DNA from: Vibrio pelagius
GTDB lineage: Bacteria > Pseudomonadota > Gammaproteobacteria > Enterobacterales > Vibrionaceae
Assembly (NCBI RefSeq): GCF_024347575.1
Contig: NZ_AP025503.1
Span: 2,232,001-2,296,000, forward strand
Direction of reading: 5' to 3'
Length of the DNA: 64,000 nucleotides
Part shown: positions 14,453 to 24,792 of the stretch, piece by piece
How the letters are laid out: each line of letters begins with the position of its first letter
How positions within the stretch are numbered: position 1 is the stretch's first letter
The notes under the pieces: model-generated
Databases searched by the model: none
What the model was told of the DNA's origin: nothing
The model's input: only the letters and a program-made list of their open reading frames with translations
Position numbers and translations under genes: made by a program

Positions 14453-15664
14453 TTAGTCTTGGTACTTTTTGATCACTAGTGTTGCGTTAGTACCGCCGAA
14501 GCCGAAGCTGTTCGACATAACTGTTGTTAGCTCTTGCTCGCGAGCTTCAGTTACGATGTCTAGACCCGCTGCTGCCTCGTCTAGATTTGCAACGTTGATG
14601 CTTGGCGCAATGAATCCATTGTCTAGCATTAGCGTTGAGTAAATCGCTTCATGTACACCTGCAGCACCTAGAGCGTGACCTGTCATCGCTTTAGTTGCAG
14701 AGATAGCTGGGCTGTTGCCGCCGAAGACTTCTTGGATAGCACCAAGTTCTTTAACGTCACCAACTGGCGTTGAAGTACCGTGAGTGTTCACGTAATCAAC
14801 ACCTTCAACGTTTTGCATTGCCATCTTCATACAGCGAACTGCGCCTTCACCAGACGGAGCTACCATGTCGTAACCGTCGGATGTTGCACCGTAGCCTACG
14901 ATCTCACCGTAAATTTTCGCGCCACGTGCTTTCGCGTGCTCAAGCTCTTCGATAACAAGCATGCCGCCGCCACCAGAGATTACGAAACCGTCACGGTCTG
15001 CATCGTATGTACGAGATGCTTGTTCTGGAGTGTCGTTGTACTTAGTCGATAGTGCGCCCATCGCGTCGAACATCATAGTCAGAGACCAATCTAGTTCTTC
15101 ACCGCCACCAGCAAATACTACGTCTTGTTTACCCAGTTGGATAAGTTCCATTGCGTGACCAATACAGTGTGCAGATGTCGCACACGCAGAGCTCATTGAG
15201 TAGTTCACACCACGGATTTTGAAAGGAGTCGCTAGACAAGCAGAAACCGTTGACGCCATTGTACGTGGAACCATGTATGGACCAACGCGCTTAACGCCTT
15301 TTTCACGCAGGATATCAACCGCGTTAACTTGGTTTAGAGATGAAGCACCACCAGAACCCGCAACAATACCTGTGCGATCGTTTGATACTTGCTCTTCTGT
15401 TAGACCAGAGTCAGCGATTGCTTGCTCCATTGAAAGGTATGCAAATGCCGCTGCATCACCCATAAAGCGCATTTTTTTGCGATCGATATGGTCAGCTGGG
15501 TTCATTTTTAGGTTACCCCAAACTTGCGAGCGGAGGCCTTGTTCCTTGAACTGTTCTGAAGCGGTAATACCTGATTTACCCGCTTTTAATGATGCTAAAA
15601 CTTCTTCGACGTTGTTACCGATACTTGAAACAATACCCATACCGGTGATTACGACTCGTTTCAT
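14453..15664 (-). CDS. fabB: Beta-ketoacyl-ACP synthase I FabB
   Basis: Condenses malonyl-ACP with growing acyl-ACP and is the elongation enzyme needed for unsaturated fatty acids. It has 403 residues. The catalytic triad is visible: nucleophilic cysteine in [14 protein letters not shown], His in [12 protein letters not shown], and His in [12 protein letters not shown]. The C-terminal [11 protein letters not shown] is typical. It is monocistronic, diverges from mnmC and is followed by a structured 3' UTR ending in a terminator. Confidence 0.97.
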   Translation of the reverse strand: MKRVVITGMGIVSSIGNNVEEVLASLKAGKSGITASEQFKEQGLRSQVWGNLKMNPADHIDRKKMRFMGDAAAFAYLSMEQAIADSGLTEEQVSNDRTGIVAGSGGASSLNQVNAVDILREKGVKRVGPYMVPRTMASTVSACLATPFKIRGVNYSMSSACATSAHCIGHAMELIQLGKQDVVFAGGGEELDWSLTMMFDAMGALSTKYNDTPEQASRTYDADRDGFVISGGGGMLVIEELEHAKARGAKIYGEIVGYGATSDGYDMVAPSGEGAVRCMKMAMQNVEGVDYVNTHGTSTPVGDVKELGAIQEVFGGNSPAISATKAMTGHALGAAGVHEAIYSTLMLDNGFIAPSINVANLDEAAAGLDIVTEAREQELTTVMSNSFGFGGTNATLVIKKYQD

Positions 15665-15792
15665 GTGACATTCCTATAATTCAAAATTCAGCTAGATGAT
15701 AACTAAGAAGACCAACAAAAGTGGTCAGCTTTCCTAGAAATTCGTACAATCCCTCCAAACATATCGCTTCAAATCACAAAATGATAGATTTT

Positions 15793-17871
15793 ATGACTTC
15801 AATTACTAATGCTGAACTGGATTGGAACGAGTCTGGTACGCCAGTTTCCGACCAATTCGACGACGTTTACTTCTCAAACGTGAATGGTTTGGAAGAGACT
15901 CGTTACGTGTTCTTAAAACAAAACCACCTTCCAGAGCGCTGGCTAGAACATGAACAACGCCGCTTTGTAATTGCAGAAACGGGCTTCGGAACGGGCCTAA
16001 ACTTCCTTGCCGTCTGGCAGTGGTTTGATGCGTTTCTAAAAGATAACCCACAAGCTGTGACCAAAGCGTTACATTTCATCAGTTTTGAGAAATACCCGTT
16101 AAACAAAGACGACCTCATCAAAGCACACGAGGCATGGCCAGAACTTGCTGAGTATGCAGCTCAGCTCCAAGAGCACTACCCGATTGCGCTGCCTGAATGT
16201 CATCGTATTGTACTAGGCGATGGCAAAATCACCCTAGATCTGTGGTTTGGTGATATCAAAGACTGCATGCCACTTGTCCCTAATCCAGAACAAGGGCTAG
16301 TCGACGCTTGGTTCCTCGATGGTTTCGCACCGAGTAAAAACCCTGAGATGTGGAATCAGAACCTGTTCAACGGTATGGCTAAACTGGCTAAGCAAAACTG
16401 TAGCTGCGCGACCTTCACGGCTGCAGGCTTTGTGCGCCGCGGTCTGATTGAAGCCGGCTTTGAGATGAAAAAGGTTAAAGGCTTTGGTACGAAACGTGAA
16501 ATGATTGCGGGACGCCTGAATCACAAACAAGCCGATTCCAACATCAAGCCTTGGTTTGGTTTAGCGCCTCATAGTGACACTGATGATATCGCGGTCATTG
16601 GAGGCGGTGTGGCGAGCGCAGCTCTGGCCAAAACGCTCACCCGTCGCGGTAAACACGTATCACTCTACTGCGAGCACACACAGCCAGCAGAAAATGCATC
16701 TGGTAACAACCAAGGAGCGATCTATCCGTTACTGAGCGAAACCCGTTCAAACGTATCGCGTATATTTGGTCCGGGGTTACTCTTTGCGCGCCAGTTCCTT
16801 GAGCAAGCCTCTCAATCTGTCGAGTTTGATCACGACTGGTGCGGCGTAAATATTCTGATGTGGGATGAAGGCTCGACCAAAAAGCTCAATCGTATGCTTG
16901 AAGGTAACTTCCATCCTGATTTGATTCAACGCCTGTCTCCAGAGCAGGCTAATGAAAAGATCGGCCTGCCTGTCGATAAAGAGAGTGTCTACTTCCCATT
17001 AGGAGGATGGTTGAGCCCCCGCCAGCTCACTCAAGGCTTGATATCTCAACTTGAGGCATCTGGGTTACTGCAAGCTCACTACCAGAACCAAGTGACCAAT
17101 CTGGAGTGGCTTGATACCGACCAGAAGTGGAAGCTCACCATCGATACTCCGCAAGGCGAAATCACCAAGTTACATAAACAAGTGGTGGTTGCTAACGGGC
17201 ACAAATTTACTCAGTTTGAGCAAACCGCTCCAGTACCACTAACTCCGGTAAAAGGTCAGGTTAGTCATATCCCAACCACTGAGAATCTGAGCAAGCTTAA
17301 AACCGTGCTCTGCTTCGATGGCTACATGACACCGCAAAACCCGAACAATGGTCACCACTGTATTGGGGCAAACTACGACAAGAGTAATATCAACCAAGAG
17401 TTTGATGCTGAGGTTCAAAAGCACAATGGTGAGCGCCTACATGGTTCGCTGCCAAACCAAACTTGGACTCAAGATATCGACACCACTGGCAACCTATCAC
17501 GCCAAGGCATCCGCAGTGTTAGCCGTGATCACTTGCCATTTGTTGGTAATGTCGGCGATTTTGAAACGATTAAAACTCAGTATCAAAACCTGCATAACTT
17601 CAACCCGCAGCGTGATGAAGCTAGCAGCATTCAGACAGTTGCCAGCTACCCTAACCTCTACTGCTTTATTGGTTTAGGCTCGCGCGGGCTAAGCTCAGCG
17701 CCCTTGCTGGCAGAGGTGTTAGCCTCACAGATCTGCGGCGACCCAATACCACTGCCGGTTGATGTATTGGAGGCGATTCACCCAAGTCGCATGTGGGTAA
17801 GACGATTACGTAAAGGCAAAGCGCTCACCGCTGGCTGGGTGGCAGACAAACAGGCAGGACGTAATCAATAA
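15793..17871 (+). CDS. mnmC: Bifunctional tRNA mnm5s2U34 modification enzyme MnmC
   Basis: Completes 5-methylaminomethyl-2-thiouridine at the wobble position. The C-terminal FAD oxidase domain removes the carboxymethyl group, and the N-terminal SAM methyltransferase domain adds the methyl. The methyltransferase domain covers about residues 1-240, with the SAM loop [15 protein letters not shown]. The oxidase domain starts at about residue 262 with the Rossmann motif [18 protein letters not shown] and ends with [17 protein letters not shown]. The frame is open from 15721 (a GTG), but I chose ATG 15793 because it gives the usual [13 protein letters not shown] start and about 692 residues. ATG 15781 is the alternative. 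Confidence 0.95.
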   Translation: MTSITNAELDWNESGTPVSDQFDDVYFSNVNGLEETRYVFLKQNHLPERWLEHEQRRFVIAETGFGTGLNFLAVWQWFDAFLKDNPQAVTKALHFISFEKYPLNKDDLIKAHEAWPELAEYAAQLQEHYPIALPECHRIVLGDGKITLDLWFGDIKDCMPLVPNPEQGLVDAWFLDGFAPSKNPEMWNQNLFNGMAKLAKQNCSCATFTAAGFVRRGLIEAGFEMKKVKGFGTKREMIAGRLNHKQADSNIKPWFGLAPHSDTDDIAVIGGGVASAALAKTLTRRGKHVSLYCEHTQPAENASGNNQGAIYPLLSETRSNVSRIFGPGLLFARQFLEQASQSVEFDHDWCGVNILMWDEGSTKKLNRMLEGNFHPDLIQRLSPEQANEKIGLPVDKESVYFPLGGWLSPRQLTQGLISQLEASGLLQAHYQNQVTNLEWLDTDQKWKLTIDTPQGEITKLHKQVVVANGHKFTQFEQTAPVPLTPVKGQVSHIPTTENLSKLKTVLCFDGYMTPQNPNNGHHCIGANYDKSNINQEFDAEVQKHNGERLHGSLPNQTWTQDIDTTGNLSRQGIRSVSRDHLPFVGNVGDFETIKTQYQNLHNFNPQRDEASSIQTVASYPNLYCFIGLGSRGLSSAPLLAEVLASQICGDPIPLPVDVLEAIHPSRMWVRRLRKGKALTAGWVADKQAGRNQ

Positions 17872-17929
17872 CCTCAAACTGTTATCTTGTGAGTTAGGCA
17901 GACGCTCTAATTTCTAAAACAGACATCGC

Positions 17930-17966
17930 AAAAAGCCCAAGCTTGATTAAAAGCTTGGGCTTTTTT
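17930..17966. terminator. Bidirectional terminator between mnmC and FMN reductase gene
   Basis: A 13-bp perfect stem (AAAGCCCAAGCTT with its complement) around a six-base loop, flanked by A and T runs. It serves the two convergent genes. Confidence 0.9.
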
Positions 17967-17985
17967 AATTTTGGGTAAGTATGAC

Positions 17986-18507
17986 TTACAGCTTGGCTAC
18001 CGCATCCTTAATTTGAGTTGCGATATCTTCATTGCTAATCGAACCCGTCTCAAAATCGAAGTTATCGTAGAAGCTTGGTACCGACACCGACGCTTTTACA
18101 TTGCCACCAAAATAAGGTGCCGAACCGGTTGCTGCACCTAGGACACTCTGTGCTCCACCTGGGCCGGGAGAGGTTGCTAAGTACACCGCTGGTTTGTCGC
18201 CATACACTGAACGCTCAATTCGTGTCGTCCAGTCAAACAGATTCTTAAATGCTGCTGGGTGGTGACCGTTGTGCTCAGCGAAAGAGATAACAAAGGCGTC
18301 GGCTTCAGCTAAGTCGCGTAAGAACGCTTTCGCCCCTTCTGCTTGACCAATCTCTTTTTCAGTATCTTCACTGAACATTGGAACATGGTAATCGTTTATG
18401 TCTAAAACTTTCACTTCGGCCCCTTCAATCAAGTTAGCCGCGTAAGTTGCTAGAGCTTTATTGATAGAAGTAGAGCTGGTGCTTGCGCCAAATGCGATAA
18501 CTTTCAT
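17986..18507 (-). CDS. NADPH-dependent FMN reductase-like flavoprotein
   Basis: A 173-residue flavodoxin-fold protein. The N-terminal phosphate-binding loop KVIAFGASTSSTSINKALA and the flavin-contacting segments SFAEHNGHHPAAFKNLFDW and ATSPGPGGAQSVLGAA fit the NADPH-dependent FMN reductase family (chromate/quinone/azo reductase-like enzymes). The physiological substrate is unknown; such proteins usually reduce free FMN or quinones. It stands alone between a terminator and yfcL. The upstream spacer (18508-18688) shows nothing I can name. Confidence 0.85.
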   Translation of the reverse strand: MKVIAFGASTSSTSINKALATYAANLIEGAEVKVLDINDYHVPMFSEDTEKEIGQAEGAKAFLRDLAEADAFVISFAEHNGHHPAAFKNLFDWTTRIERSVYGDKPAVYLATSPGPGGAQSVLGAATGSAPYFGGNVKASVSVPSFYDNFDFETGSISNEDIATQIKDAVAKL

Positions 18508-18688
18508 GATGATGTCCTTTCGTTTATCTCGGTAAGTGGTATTAGATTAACCCAAGTACGAAATGGAACCATCACAAGATTTGTACAAACTCATTCAAAT
18601 TTTTCGAATAAACGGTAAGAGGAGGAGAGACGCGCCACGAGGAGGGCAAAATCAGCGCGCCATAAACGAACACGTTAAGATAAATAAG

Positions 18689-18952
18689 TTAAGCGAGATT
18701 TTGTAGCTCAACCCAAAGGTCATTAACGATAGTACGGTCTGCTGGGGTCAGTTCGGAACGAGCTTCTTCTAGGCTCTGCTCAATACGAACTTTTACTTCA
18801 GCAATATCTTCGATGCCTTCTTCTTCACATGCAGCAACAGACAGTGAAATATGACCACGCAGATAGCCACCCGCAAACAGCTCATCATCAGAAGCATTCT
18901 CAATACGAGCGTCAATTACTTCAAGTAGCTTTTCTTCAAATTCGATAATCAT
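18689..18952 (-). CDS. yfcL: YfcL family protein
   Basis: An 87-residue, acidic, mostly helical protein with no signal peptide or membrane segment. Sequence features such as FEEKLLEVIDARIENASDDE and the central AGGYLRGHISLSVA match the YfcL family. It lies 9 bases downstream of epmC in the same direction, the same neighbourhood as in E. coli (yfcM-yfcL). No biochemical function is established for the family. Confidence 0.85.
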   Translation of the reverse strand: MIIEFEEKLLEVIDARIENASDDELFAGGYLRGHISLSVAACEEEGIEDIAEVKVRIEQSLEEARSELTPADRTIVNDLWVELQNLA

Positions 18953-18961
18953 AGTTTTCTC

Positions 18962-19492
18962 TTATTTCACAATAAATTGGTTGGCCGTCAATGGAGCAAT
19001 ATTATAGAAATCTCGCAACGCCTCTGACAGCATTTTTACACGAGGTGGTAAACCCGCTTCTAAAATCCCCATGACTTCGTTGTGCACTTTTTGCATAAAG
19101 GCCAAACGATCTGGCTCAAAATCGCCGTGTAGATTGTCACAGCTGACATTAAAAGGAAAGCCCGCGCTCAATGCTAAGATCCATTCGTATGCTTGAGGTC
19201 GAATTTCTACTTTCTCAAACTCTGCTTGTACAGCCTCAGTACGACCATCAGGTTCGTACCAGTAACCAAAGTCTTCCAATAAACGACGCTCTGGGCCAGC
19301 CACACACCAGTGGGCAATCTCGTGTAAAGCTGATGCGTAAAACCCACGAGCAAAGATGATGCGATGGTAAGCAACTTGCTCATCCGCTGGAAGATAAATC
19401 GGCTCATCTTCTCCTAGCTCTAGCTTGGTATTGAAGCTCTCGAAAAAGGTTTGATTGAAGATATTGATGATGTCTGGATATTGATGCGTCAT
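18962..19492 (-). CDS. epmC: Elongation factor P hydroxylase EpmC
   Basis: Hydroxylates the beta-lysyl-lysine on elongation factor P after EpmA and EpmB have acted. Conserved blocks are DEPIYLPADEQVAYHRIIFA, FYASALHEIAHWC with the metal-binding HExxHW pattern, FGYWYEPDGRTE and FNVSCDNLHGDFEPDR. The frame extends upstream to 19525, but ATG 19492 gives MTHQYPDIINIFNQTFF, which aligns with the E. coli YfcM N-terminus; this gives 176 residues. It forms a unit with yfcL. Confidence 0.9.
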   Translation of the reverse strand: MTHQYPDIINIFNQTFFESFNTKLELGEDEPIYLPADEQVAYHRIIFARGFYASALHEIAHWCVAGPERRLLEDFGYWYEPDGRTEAVQAEFEKVEIRPQAYEWILALSAGFPFNVSCDNLHGDFEPDRLAFMQKVHNEVMGILEAGLPPRVKMLSEALRDFYNIAPLTANQFIVK

Positions 19493-19790
19493 AAGATTAA
19501 AACTAAATAAGAACAACGAGGGCATTCTGCGTTTTTTTAAGCGCTTGGTAAAGCCCTATTCCATGTAATGTCATTGAGTTATTGTGCTTATAAGGCCATG
19601 ATAATCGATTGCTCACCCCAGGTTAACCCAGCTGAAGTTGCATGATTAGTTTAGCTAATCTGAAACGCTAATTCACGGTACAAATATTCATTCGTAAAAT
19701 GTGACTTTTCGCACTAAACTCGCGCTTCTTTTTTACATCGCACGGCTCATAAATCACGGTTTTATAGGGCGAAATTATAGAGTTACAGCA

Positions 19791-20414
19791 ATGCTACTAA
19801 GTGTTTTATATATCATTGGTATCACGGCAGAAGCCATGACTGGCGCACTCAGCGCTGGTAAACAAAAAATGGATTGGTTTGGGGTAATGCTGGTTGCCAG
19901 CGCAACGGCAATTGGTGGTGGTACAGTTCGAGATATTTTGCTCGGTCACTACCCGCTAGGCTGGGTGGAAAACCCAGAGTTTCTGGCGATTACGTGCATT
20001 GCGGGCGTCATCACGACCGGCCTAGCCAAGTGGGTGATTAAGCTTAAAGGCTTATTTATCCGCTTAGATGCTCTAGGTTTGATTGTATTTAGCATCATTG
20101 GTACAAAAGTGGCGATGAACATGGGTCTACACCCAATGATCTGTATGGTGTCGGCACTGGTCACTGGTGTCTTTGGTGGCCTGCTGCGCGATCTAATCTG
20201 TCGTCAAACACCGCTAGTACTGCATGAGGAGCTTTACGCATCGATCGCACTTATCGCATCAGGCCTATACCTTGCCCTGCTAGAGTTTGGTATTAACGAT
20301 GTAACCGCAACTATCACAACCTTGGTTGTTGGCTACCTATTGCGAATGGCAGCCGTGCGCTTTAAGTGGCGTCTTCCATCATTCCACTTAGATCCAGAAA
20401 GCTCAGTGCATTAA
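19791..20414 (+). CDS. TRIC/UPF0126 family membrane protein
   Basis: An integral membrane protein of about 207 residues made of two homologous three-helix halves, with the family signatures ASATAIGGGTVRDILLG and VTGVFGGLLRDLICR, each a glycine-rich GGG/GGLxRD motif. Relatives in the TRIC family are monovalent cation channels; the bacterial UPF0126/YicG proteins are less well defined. The frame is open from 19701, but ATG 19791 gives the usual start MLLSVLYIIGITAEAMTGAL. A strong terminator separates it from convergent aroC. Confidence 0.88.
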   Translation: MLLSVLYIIGITAEAMTGALSAGKQKMDWFGVMLVASATAIGGGTVRDILLGHYPLGWVENPEFLAITCIAGVITTGLAKWVIKLKGLFIRLDALGLIVFSIIGTKVAMNMGLHPMICMVSALVTGVFGGLLRDLICRQTPLVLHEELYASIALIASGLYLALLEFGINDVTATITTLVVGYLLRMAAVRFKWRLPSFHLDPESSVH

Positions 20415-20453
20415 TCTTTGGGCTAATCAGAGACACTGCATTCACTAGAAAAC

Positions 20454-20489
20454 AAAAAGGGTTGCTCCCACAGGAAGCAACCCTTTTTT
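20454..20489. terminator. Bidirectional terminator between TRIC gene and aroC
   Basis: Stem AAAAGGGTTGCT / AGCAACCCTTTT with flanking A and T runs, placed between convergent genes. Confidence 0.9.
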
Positions 20490-20515
20490 AATCCATTACC
20501 CTATACACTCAGTCG

Positions 20516-21601
20516 TTAGATTTGAGGTGTATTGGTTGTCACGCCGTGGTTTTGACCACGATGACGTAATAGGTGATCCAGAAGAACAATCGCCAGCATC
20601 GCTTCTGCAATTGGCACAGCACGAATACCCACACATGGGTCGTGACGACCTTTAGTGATCAGCTGTGTAGGCTCGCCATCTTTAGTAATGGTATCGCCCG
20701 GCACTGTGATGCTTGAAGTTGGCTTAAGCGCGATGCTTGCTACGATATCCTGCCCCGTTGAAATACCACCCAAGATGCCACCAGCGTGGTTACTTGTAAA
20801 ACCTTCCGGTGTTAGTGGGTCACGGTGCTCGCTGCCCTTTTGATTAACAACATCAAAGCCGTCACCAATCTCAACACCTTTAACCGCATTAATGCTCATG
20901 AGTGCGTGTGCGATGTCAGCATCTAGGCGATCAAAGATTGGCTCACCAAGACCGACTGGCACTTGTTTTGCCACAACTTGGATCTTAGCACCGATAGAGT
21001 TACCTTCTTTAAGTAGATCACGAATCATCTGATCGAACTCTGGCACTTTATCTGCGTCAGGGCAGAAGAATGCGTTGTTCTCGATTTCGTTCCAATCTAC
21101 TTTCTCGATAGCGATATCGCCCATCTGAGATAGGTATGCCTGAATCTCAACACCGAACTCTTGCTTCAGGTATTTCTTCGCAATGGCACCGGCTGCGACA
21201 CGCATTGCTGTTTCACGAGCTGAAGAGCGACCGCCGCCACGGTAATCACGTACACCATATTTCTGATGGTATGTGTAATCGGCGTGACCCGGACGGAACT
21301 TGTCTTTAATTTCTGAATAGTCTTTAGAGCGTTGGTCTGTGTTTTCAATCAGTAGACCAATAGACGTACCCGTAGTTTGACCTTCAAAAACACCCGATAA
21401 AATCTTGACTGCGTCCGCTTCACGACGTGCCGTGGTATAGCGAGAAGTACCCGGACGACGACGGTCCAGATCTTTCTGCAGATCTTCTTCGGTGATTTGT
21501 AATCCTGGTGGGCACCCGTCTACGATACATCCTAGTGCGATACCGTGACTCTCTCCGAATGTGGTCACTCGAAAGTGTTGTCCGATACTGTTTCCTGCCA
21601 T
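20516..21601 (-). CDS. aroC: Chorismate synthase AroC
   Basis: Last step of the shikimate pathway: converts EPSP to chorismate with reduced FMN. Signatures are [19 protein letters not shown] at about residues 16-34, [19 protein letters not shown] and [17 protein letters not shown] near the C-terminus. It has 361 residues. In many gamma-proteobacteria prmB lies directly upstream; here the upstream neighbour is instead the large lipoprotein gene of the accessory block. Confidence 0.98.
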   Translation of the reverse strand: MAGNSIGQHFRVTTFGESHGIALGCIVDGCPPGLQITEEDLQKDLDRRRPGTSRYTTARREADAVKILSGVFEGQTTGTSIGLLIENTDQRSKDYSEIKDKFRPGHADYTYHQKYGVRDYRGGGRSSARETAMRVAAGAIAKKYLKQEFGVEIQAYLSQMGDIAIEKVDWNEIENNAFFCPDADKVPEFDQMIRDLLKEGNSIGAKIQVVAKQVPVGLGEPIFDRLDADIAHALMSINAVKGVEIGDGFDVVNQKGSEHRDPLTPEGFTSNHAGGILGGISTGQDIVASIALKPTSSITVPGDTITKDGEPTQLITKGRHDPCVGIRAVPIAEAMLAIVLLDHLLRHRGQNHGVTTNTPQI

Positions 21602-21753
21602 TGCTTCCTCTAAATTAGCAGCTAGTGAGGCGGTTTGAATAAGTAAACCTTCTTCCTAGCGGCTTTACTTGTCTATTCTTCGTGGATTCATAGTGGCTTT
21701 ATTACCAAATGATGTAAAGCCCCAATAGAGAACAATTGTTAGATTATCGAGAA

Positions 21754-21786
21754 ATAAAAAAGGAAACCTATCGCTAGGCTTCCTTG
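21754..21786 (-). terminator. Terminator after the Ig-domain lipoprotein gene
   Basis: Minus-strand stem AAGGAAGCCTA / TAGGTTTCCTT with a GCGA loop and a following T run. Confidence 0.85.
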
Positions 21787-21842
21787 TTTCAATTATTAAA
21801 GTCACTTGTCATTCAGTGCATGTCTGAATAACAAGTTTTCTA

Positions 21843-24020
21843 TTAGTCGTCGTTCGACGAACCATCCCACACCATATTGAAGTTCACATCAGTGATGTAC
21901 TCGCTCCAGTCATCACTGATTTGGCCAATGATGCTGTAAGTCTCGTCTAACTCAAGTGAGTAGCTGTTATCTAATCCAAACAGGAATGAAAGCACCGCAT
22001 TTGGCGTGTCGCCTTCGAATACATCGTCACAGAATTGTGGATGTAAGCTATTACCATTGCTTGCCGAAATGGTTTCAGACGTCACAGTGAATCGTTCAAA
22101 AATAGCCGCATCGCCATTGTGCGACGCCAACAATCCATCACAGCTAATACCATTCATCCACACCTTGATGTAGTCGTATGAATTATCCGAAGAAGGTTCT
22201 GCTGTATTCATCTGTAATGAAGTCGAAATCAACTGGTATTGGTGTGCTTGTTCGCCAGGCCAGTACAAATAAGCATCACGCAACTCTGGACCATCACTGG
22301 ATTTCACTTGAATACGCTTTTCTGCATCCGCTTGGCTGCTAAATCCAACGTAACGACTCGAACGCCCCTCTTCAGTCCAAAGCATGGTCACGGCACCTGG
22401 TGAGATTACGTTGCTATCGTAGTCATTAGTGATGTCGTAGCGCATGGTCATTGTCTCATCGTCTTCCGTGTATGAGCCAACTAGGGTGTCACCCTCAATA
22501 ACATAGGTTCCCACTTTCATGGTCGCTTCAGTGGTACATTCAGATTTGTTGCTTTGCTCACGCTCGTTGTAGAAGATCTCACCATTTTCAAAACGCACTG
22601 TGTCACACCATACTTGAGCGTAACTCGTTCCGTTAGAGCCTCGCTCCAAGAAATACCAAGTGTTCTCTTCAAGCGGATGTGTATCGCCAGGTGGTAACGG
22701 TGCTTCTTCAATGATTGGGAAACTCAAGGTTGCCGAAACCCAATCACTGTTCACGCCATCATTCACTGAAACCGTCACTGTTTCAGTATCTGCCGCAGCT
22801 GAACGCGGAATCAGACCAGTGAAGCTCACTATGCCGTCATCACTCACTAAAGCATTAAAGCCTGTGCGAGTGACTGTTGATAATGTTGTTTCTACTTTGT
22901 AGTCAAGGTCGTCACCGTCGCTGTCTGTGAACAATGCACTGACATCTAACGTATCGTCTAACGTCTCACCTTCTGTCATCACCCATGCATTCATTGTCGA
23001 CTGTAGGTTTGCCAGTTCGCCTTCATCCAAAACAGGTGGCTTGTTTTCCGTTAACACGGTTACTTCAAACGTCAGTGGGTATGAACGAGCATTGTGCTCA
23101 TCAGTAGCGAAAATATGATAAGTGAAACCGCCAGCACTCTCAGGTTCACCCGTGATCAAGCCCGTTTGCTCATCGATAGACAGGCCATTACTGCCTTCAC
23201 CATTAACAACAACCATAGTGAAGGTCATGTCATTACCTTCAGCATCTTGGAATTTGTCGCTTACATCGTACGGAAGCCAAGCATCACCTAGCGTCAATTC
23301 AACAGGGTTAGTCGTACCAACAACTTTTGGTCGAGTGTTCGGCGTCAAGGTGATATCGCCACCGCCTGGTGGAATATTAATAATTGGCGAGTAGCCATCA
23401 AGAGACTTGCCAGTTTCAATGATCTCTTGCGTTGCCTCTGCCATCGCCTGTGCTAGTTTTAGCTTGGTTTCAATATTTTCATCAGAATAGTCCACCAGCT
23501 TTTCACCAATCAGGTTCAGTGCTTCTGCTTGCTCTGAAGTATCGGCAATGTAGTCACCAAAGATAAGAGCTTGTGACACCTCAAGACCTGCGTCACCCGT
23601 GATAGCAGCGACCACTTGCTCTTCTGCCTCTGCCAAAGTAAGTTCGGTGTCTGCGGCCAGCAGTTTTTGCACCATGTTAGTCATCGGGTTGATGATTGTG
23701 CCACTGCCCGCATTTGCTAAAGTAAAGTCGTGTTGTACAAGACCACGGTTGCTGTCGATTGTTTGACCTGCAACTGCATCTACACAGACTGTGGAATTTC
23801 GATACTCTACGCTGAGATTTGCTTGACCTTTATTATCCGTTTTACCCTGAGACAGATCACAAACACCATCTTGAGTACTATCTACCGAAACATTGGCATT
23901 AGCTAAGTAGCCATCAATTGCGGTAATAGAAAATGTTGTTGGGGCGCTGGATTCGTTGTCCGAACCACACCCGACTAAAGCCACTGCAATTGACGCTGCC
24001 AGTAAACCTTGCTTTTTCAT
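21843..24020 (-). CDS. Large surface or periplasmic lipoprotein with Ig-like domains
   Basis: A 725-residue predicted lipoprotein: the signal peptide ends in the lipobox VALVGC with the lipidated cysteine at 18, followed by GSDNES. Residues 30-125 contain two cysteine-bearing strands and the motif TIINPMTNMVQKLL, seen in many Vibrio lipoproteins. Residues of about 235-325 form a putative Ig domain (NGLSIDEQTGLITGEPESAG). Residues of about 335-435 form a second cadherin/Ig-like domain (DSDGDDLDYKV). The C-terminal 270 residues match nothing I recognise. The gene has a good ribosome site (AAAGGGAATATC-ATG) and its own terminator. It lies 178 bases after the sigma factor gene in the same direction and may be its target. 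Function unknown; adhesion or matrix binding is only a guess. Confidence 0.75.
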   Translation of the reverse strand: MKKQGLLAASIAVALVGCGSDNESSAPTTFSITAIDGYLANANVSVDSTQDGVCDLSQGKTDNKGQANLSVEYRNSTVCVDAVAGQTIDSNRGLVQHDFTLANAGSGTIINPMTNMVQKLLAADTELTLAEAEEQVVAAITGDAGLEVSQALIFGDYIADTSEQAEALNLIGEKLVDYSDENIETKLKLAQAMAEATQEIIETGKSLDGYSPIINIPPGGGDITLTPNTRPKVVGTTNPVELTLGDAWLPYDVSDKFQDAEGNDMTFTMVVVNGEGSNGLSIDEQTGLITGEPESAGGFTYHIFATDEHNARSYPLTFEVTVLTENKPPVLDEGELANLQSTMNAWVMTEGETLDDTLDVSALFTDSDGDDLDYKVETTLSTVTRTGFNALVSDDGIVSFTGLIPRSAAADTETVTVSVNDGVNSDWVSATLSFPIIEEAPLPPGDTHPLEENTWYFLERGSNGTSYAQVWCDTVRFENGEIFYNEREQSNKSECTTEATMKVGTYVIEGDTLVGSYTEDDETMTMRYDITNDYDSNVISPGAVTMLWTEEGRSSRYVGFSSQADAEKRIQVKSSDGPELRDAYLYWPGEQAHQYQLISTSLQMNTAEPSSDNSYDYIKVWMNGISCDGLLASHNGDAAIFERFTVTSETISASNGNSLHPQFCDDVFEGDTPNAVLSFLFGLDNSYSLELDETYSIIGQISDDWSEYITDVNFNMVWDGSSNDD

Positions 24021-24118
24021 TGATATTCCCTTTATAAGCCTTTTATTGTTTGAGCCATGACTGAATACTGAGAATCAGTGGCTTCAAGTCGACGTTATTT
24101 TTAGAGATATCAGTACTG

Positions 24119-24151
24119 CTTAACAAGACACAGGGAATACAGGAAAAAGCG
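24119..24151 (-). promoter_or_regulatory. Candidate promoter element upstream of the lipoprotein gene
   Basis: The sigma-lipoprotein spacer reads on the minus strand CCTGTATTCCCTGTGTC followed by TTGTTAAGC, a direct repeat of CCTGT spaced by about 9 bases, with no convincing sigma-70 promoter beside it. It is a candidate recognition site for the adjacent ECF-like sigma factor. This is inference only. Confidence 0.2.
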
Positions 24152-24198
24152 TAAATTTTTTTATGAATTCATCAAAAAATTGAGACATTTTCATTAAC

Positions 24199-24786
24199 TT
24201 AGGCCGCCAACCTGTTGTGGAGCCAGCTCTTAGCAAATTTAAGATCTTTTTCGACCAGACTAGAGCTGCACTCTAGAAGTTGGCAGATCTCGGTATGCTT
24301 CAGCCCAATGTAGTACTTTAGCTTCAATACATTAGATTGACGTGGATAGTGTCGGGTAAACTCAACCAAAGATTGTTCTAATGCAATCCTGCGTTCTAAA
24401 GGCAGGCCTTCAATCGACAATGTCTGTTCTATGACAAGCGATTGATCAGGTTGACGCTTATCCGCTTGTGCTGCCCACGCTTGATTGATCAGAATGTGTT
24501 GCATTGCTTTGGCAGCCATCAAATAAAAATCTCGAGTTTTCCCTATTGCTCCTTTATCCAATGCAGTTACCTTCAAATATGACTCATGAATCAGAGCGGT
24601 AGTGTTAGTGGACTCTTTGTTAAAACGAGCGCCCGACTTTTGACGACGCTGTTGAGCCAACTCTTTTAGCCTACGGTAGGCAAAATGAAATATCTGTTCC
24701 TCAGACTTCTTACAACCAATCTGCCACTGTGAAATCAACGCTGTCAGGTGATCGCTATCGACCCTAGCGTCCTCAGTTTCAATCAT
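24199..24786 (-). CDS. ECF-like sigma factor (ECF43/TIGR02999 type), EcfP-like
   Basis: A 195-residue sigma-70-family factor with region 2 (about 15-105) and a region 4 helix-turn-helix (GLKHTEICQLLECSSSLVEK, about 155-174). The segment TTALIHESYLKV at residues 62-73 aligns with the region 2.2 helix that in ordinary ECF factors reads like DLVQETFL. Here the acidic residues are missing and threonines 60, 62 and 63 occupy the site. In V. parahaemolyticus EcfP, a factor of this class, phosphorylation of Thr63 by the kinase PknT supplies the missing negative charge and permits binding to RNA polymerase. The gene starts 6 bases after a Ser/Thr kinase gene, matching the PknT/EcfP arrangement. No anti-sigma gene is visible. 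Confidence 0.85.
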   Translation of the reverse strand: MIETEDARVDSDHLTALISQWQIGCKKSEEQIFHFAYRRLKELAQQRRQKSGARFNKESTNTTALIHESYLKVTALDKGAIGKTRDFYLMAAKAMQHILINQAWAAQADKRQPDQSLVIEQTLSIEGLPLERRIALEQSLVEFTRHYPRQSNVLKLKYYIGLKHTEICQLLECSSSLVEKDLKFAKSWLHNRLAA

Positions 24787-24792
24787 TATTGA

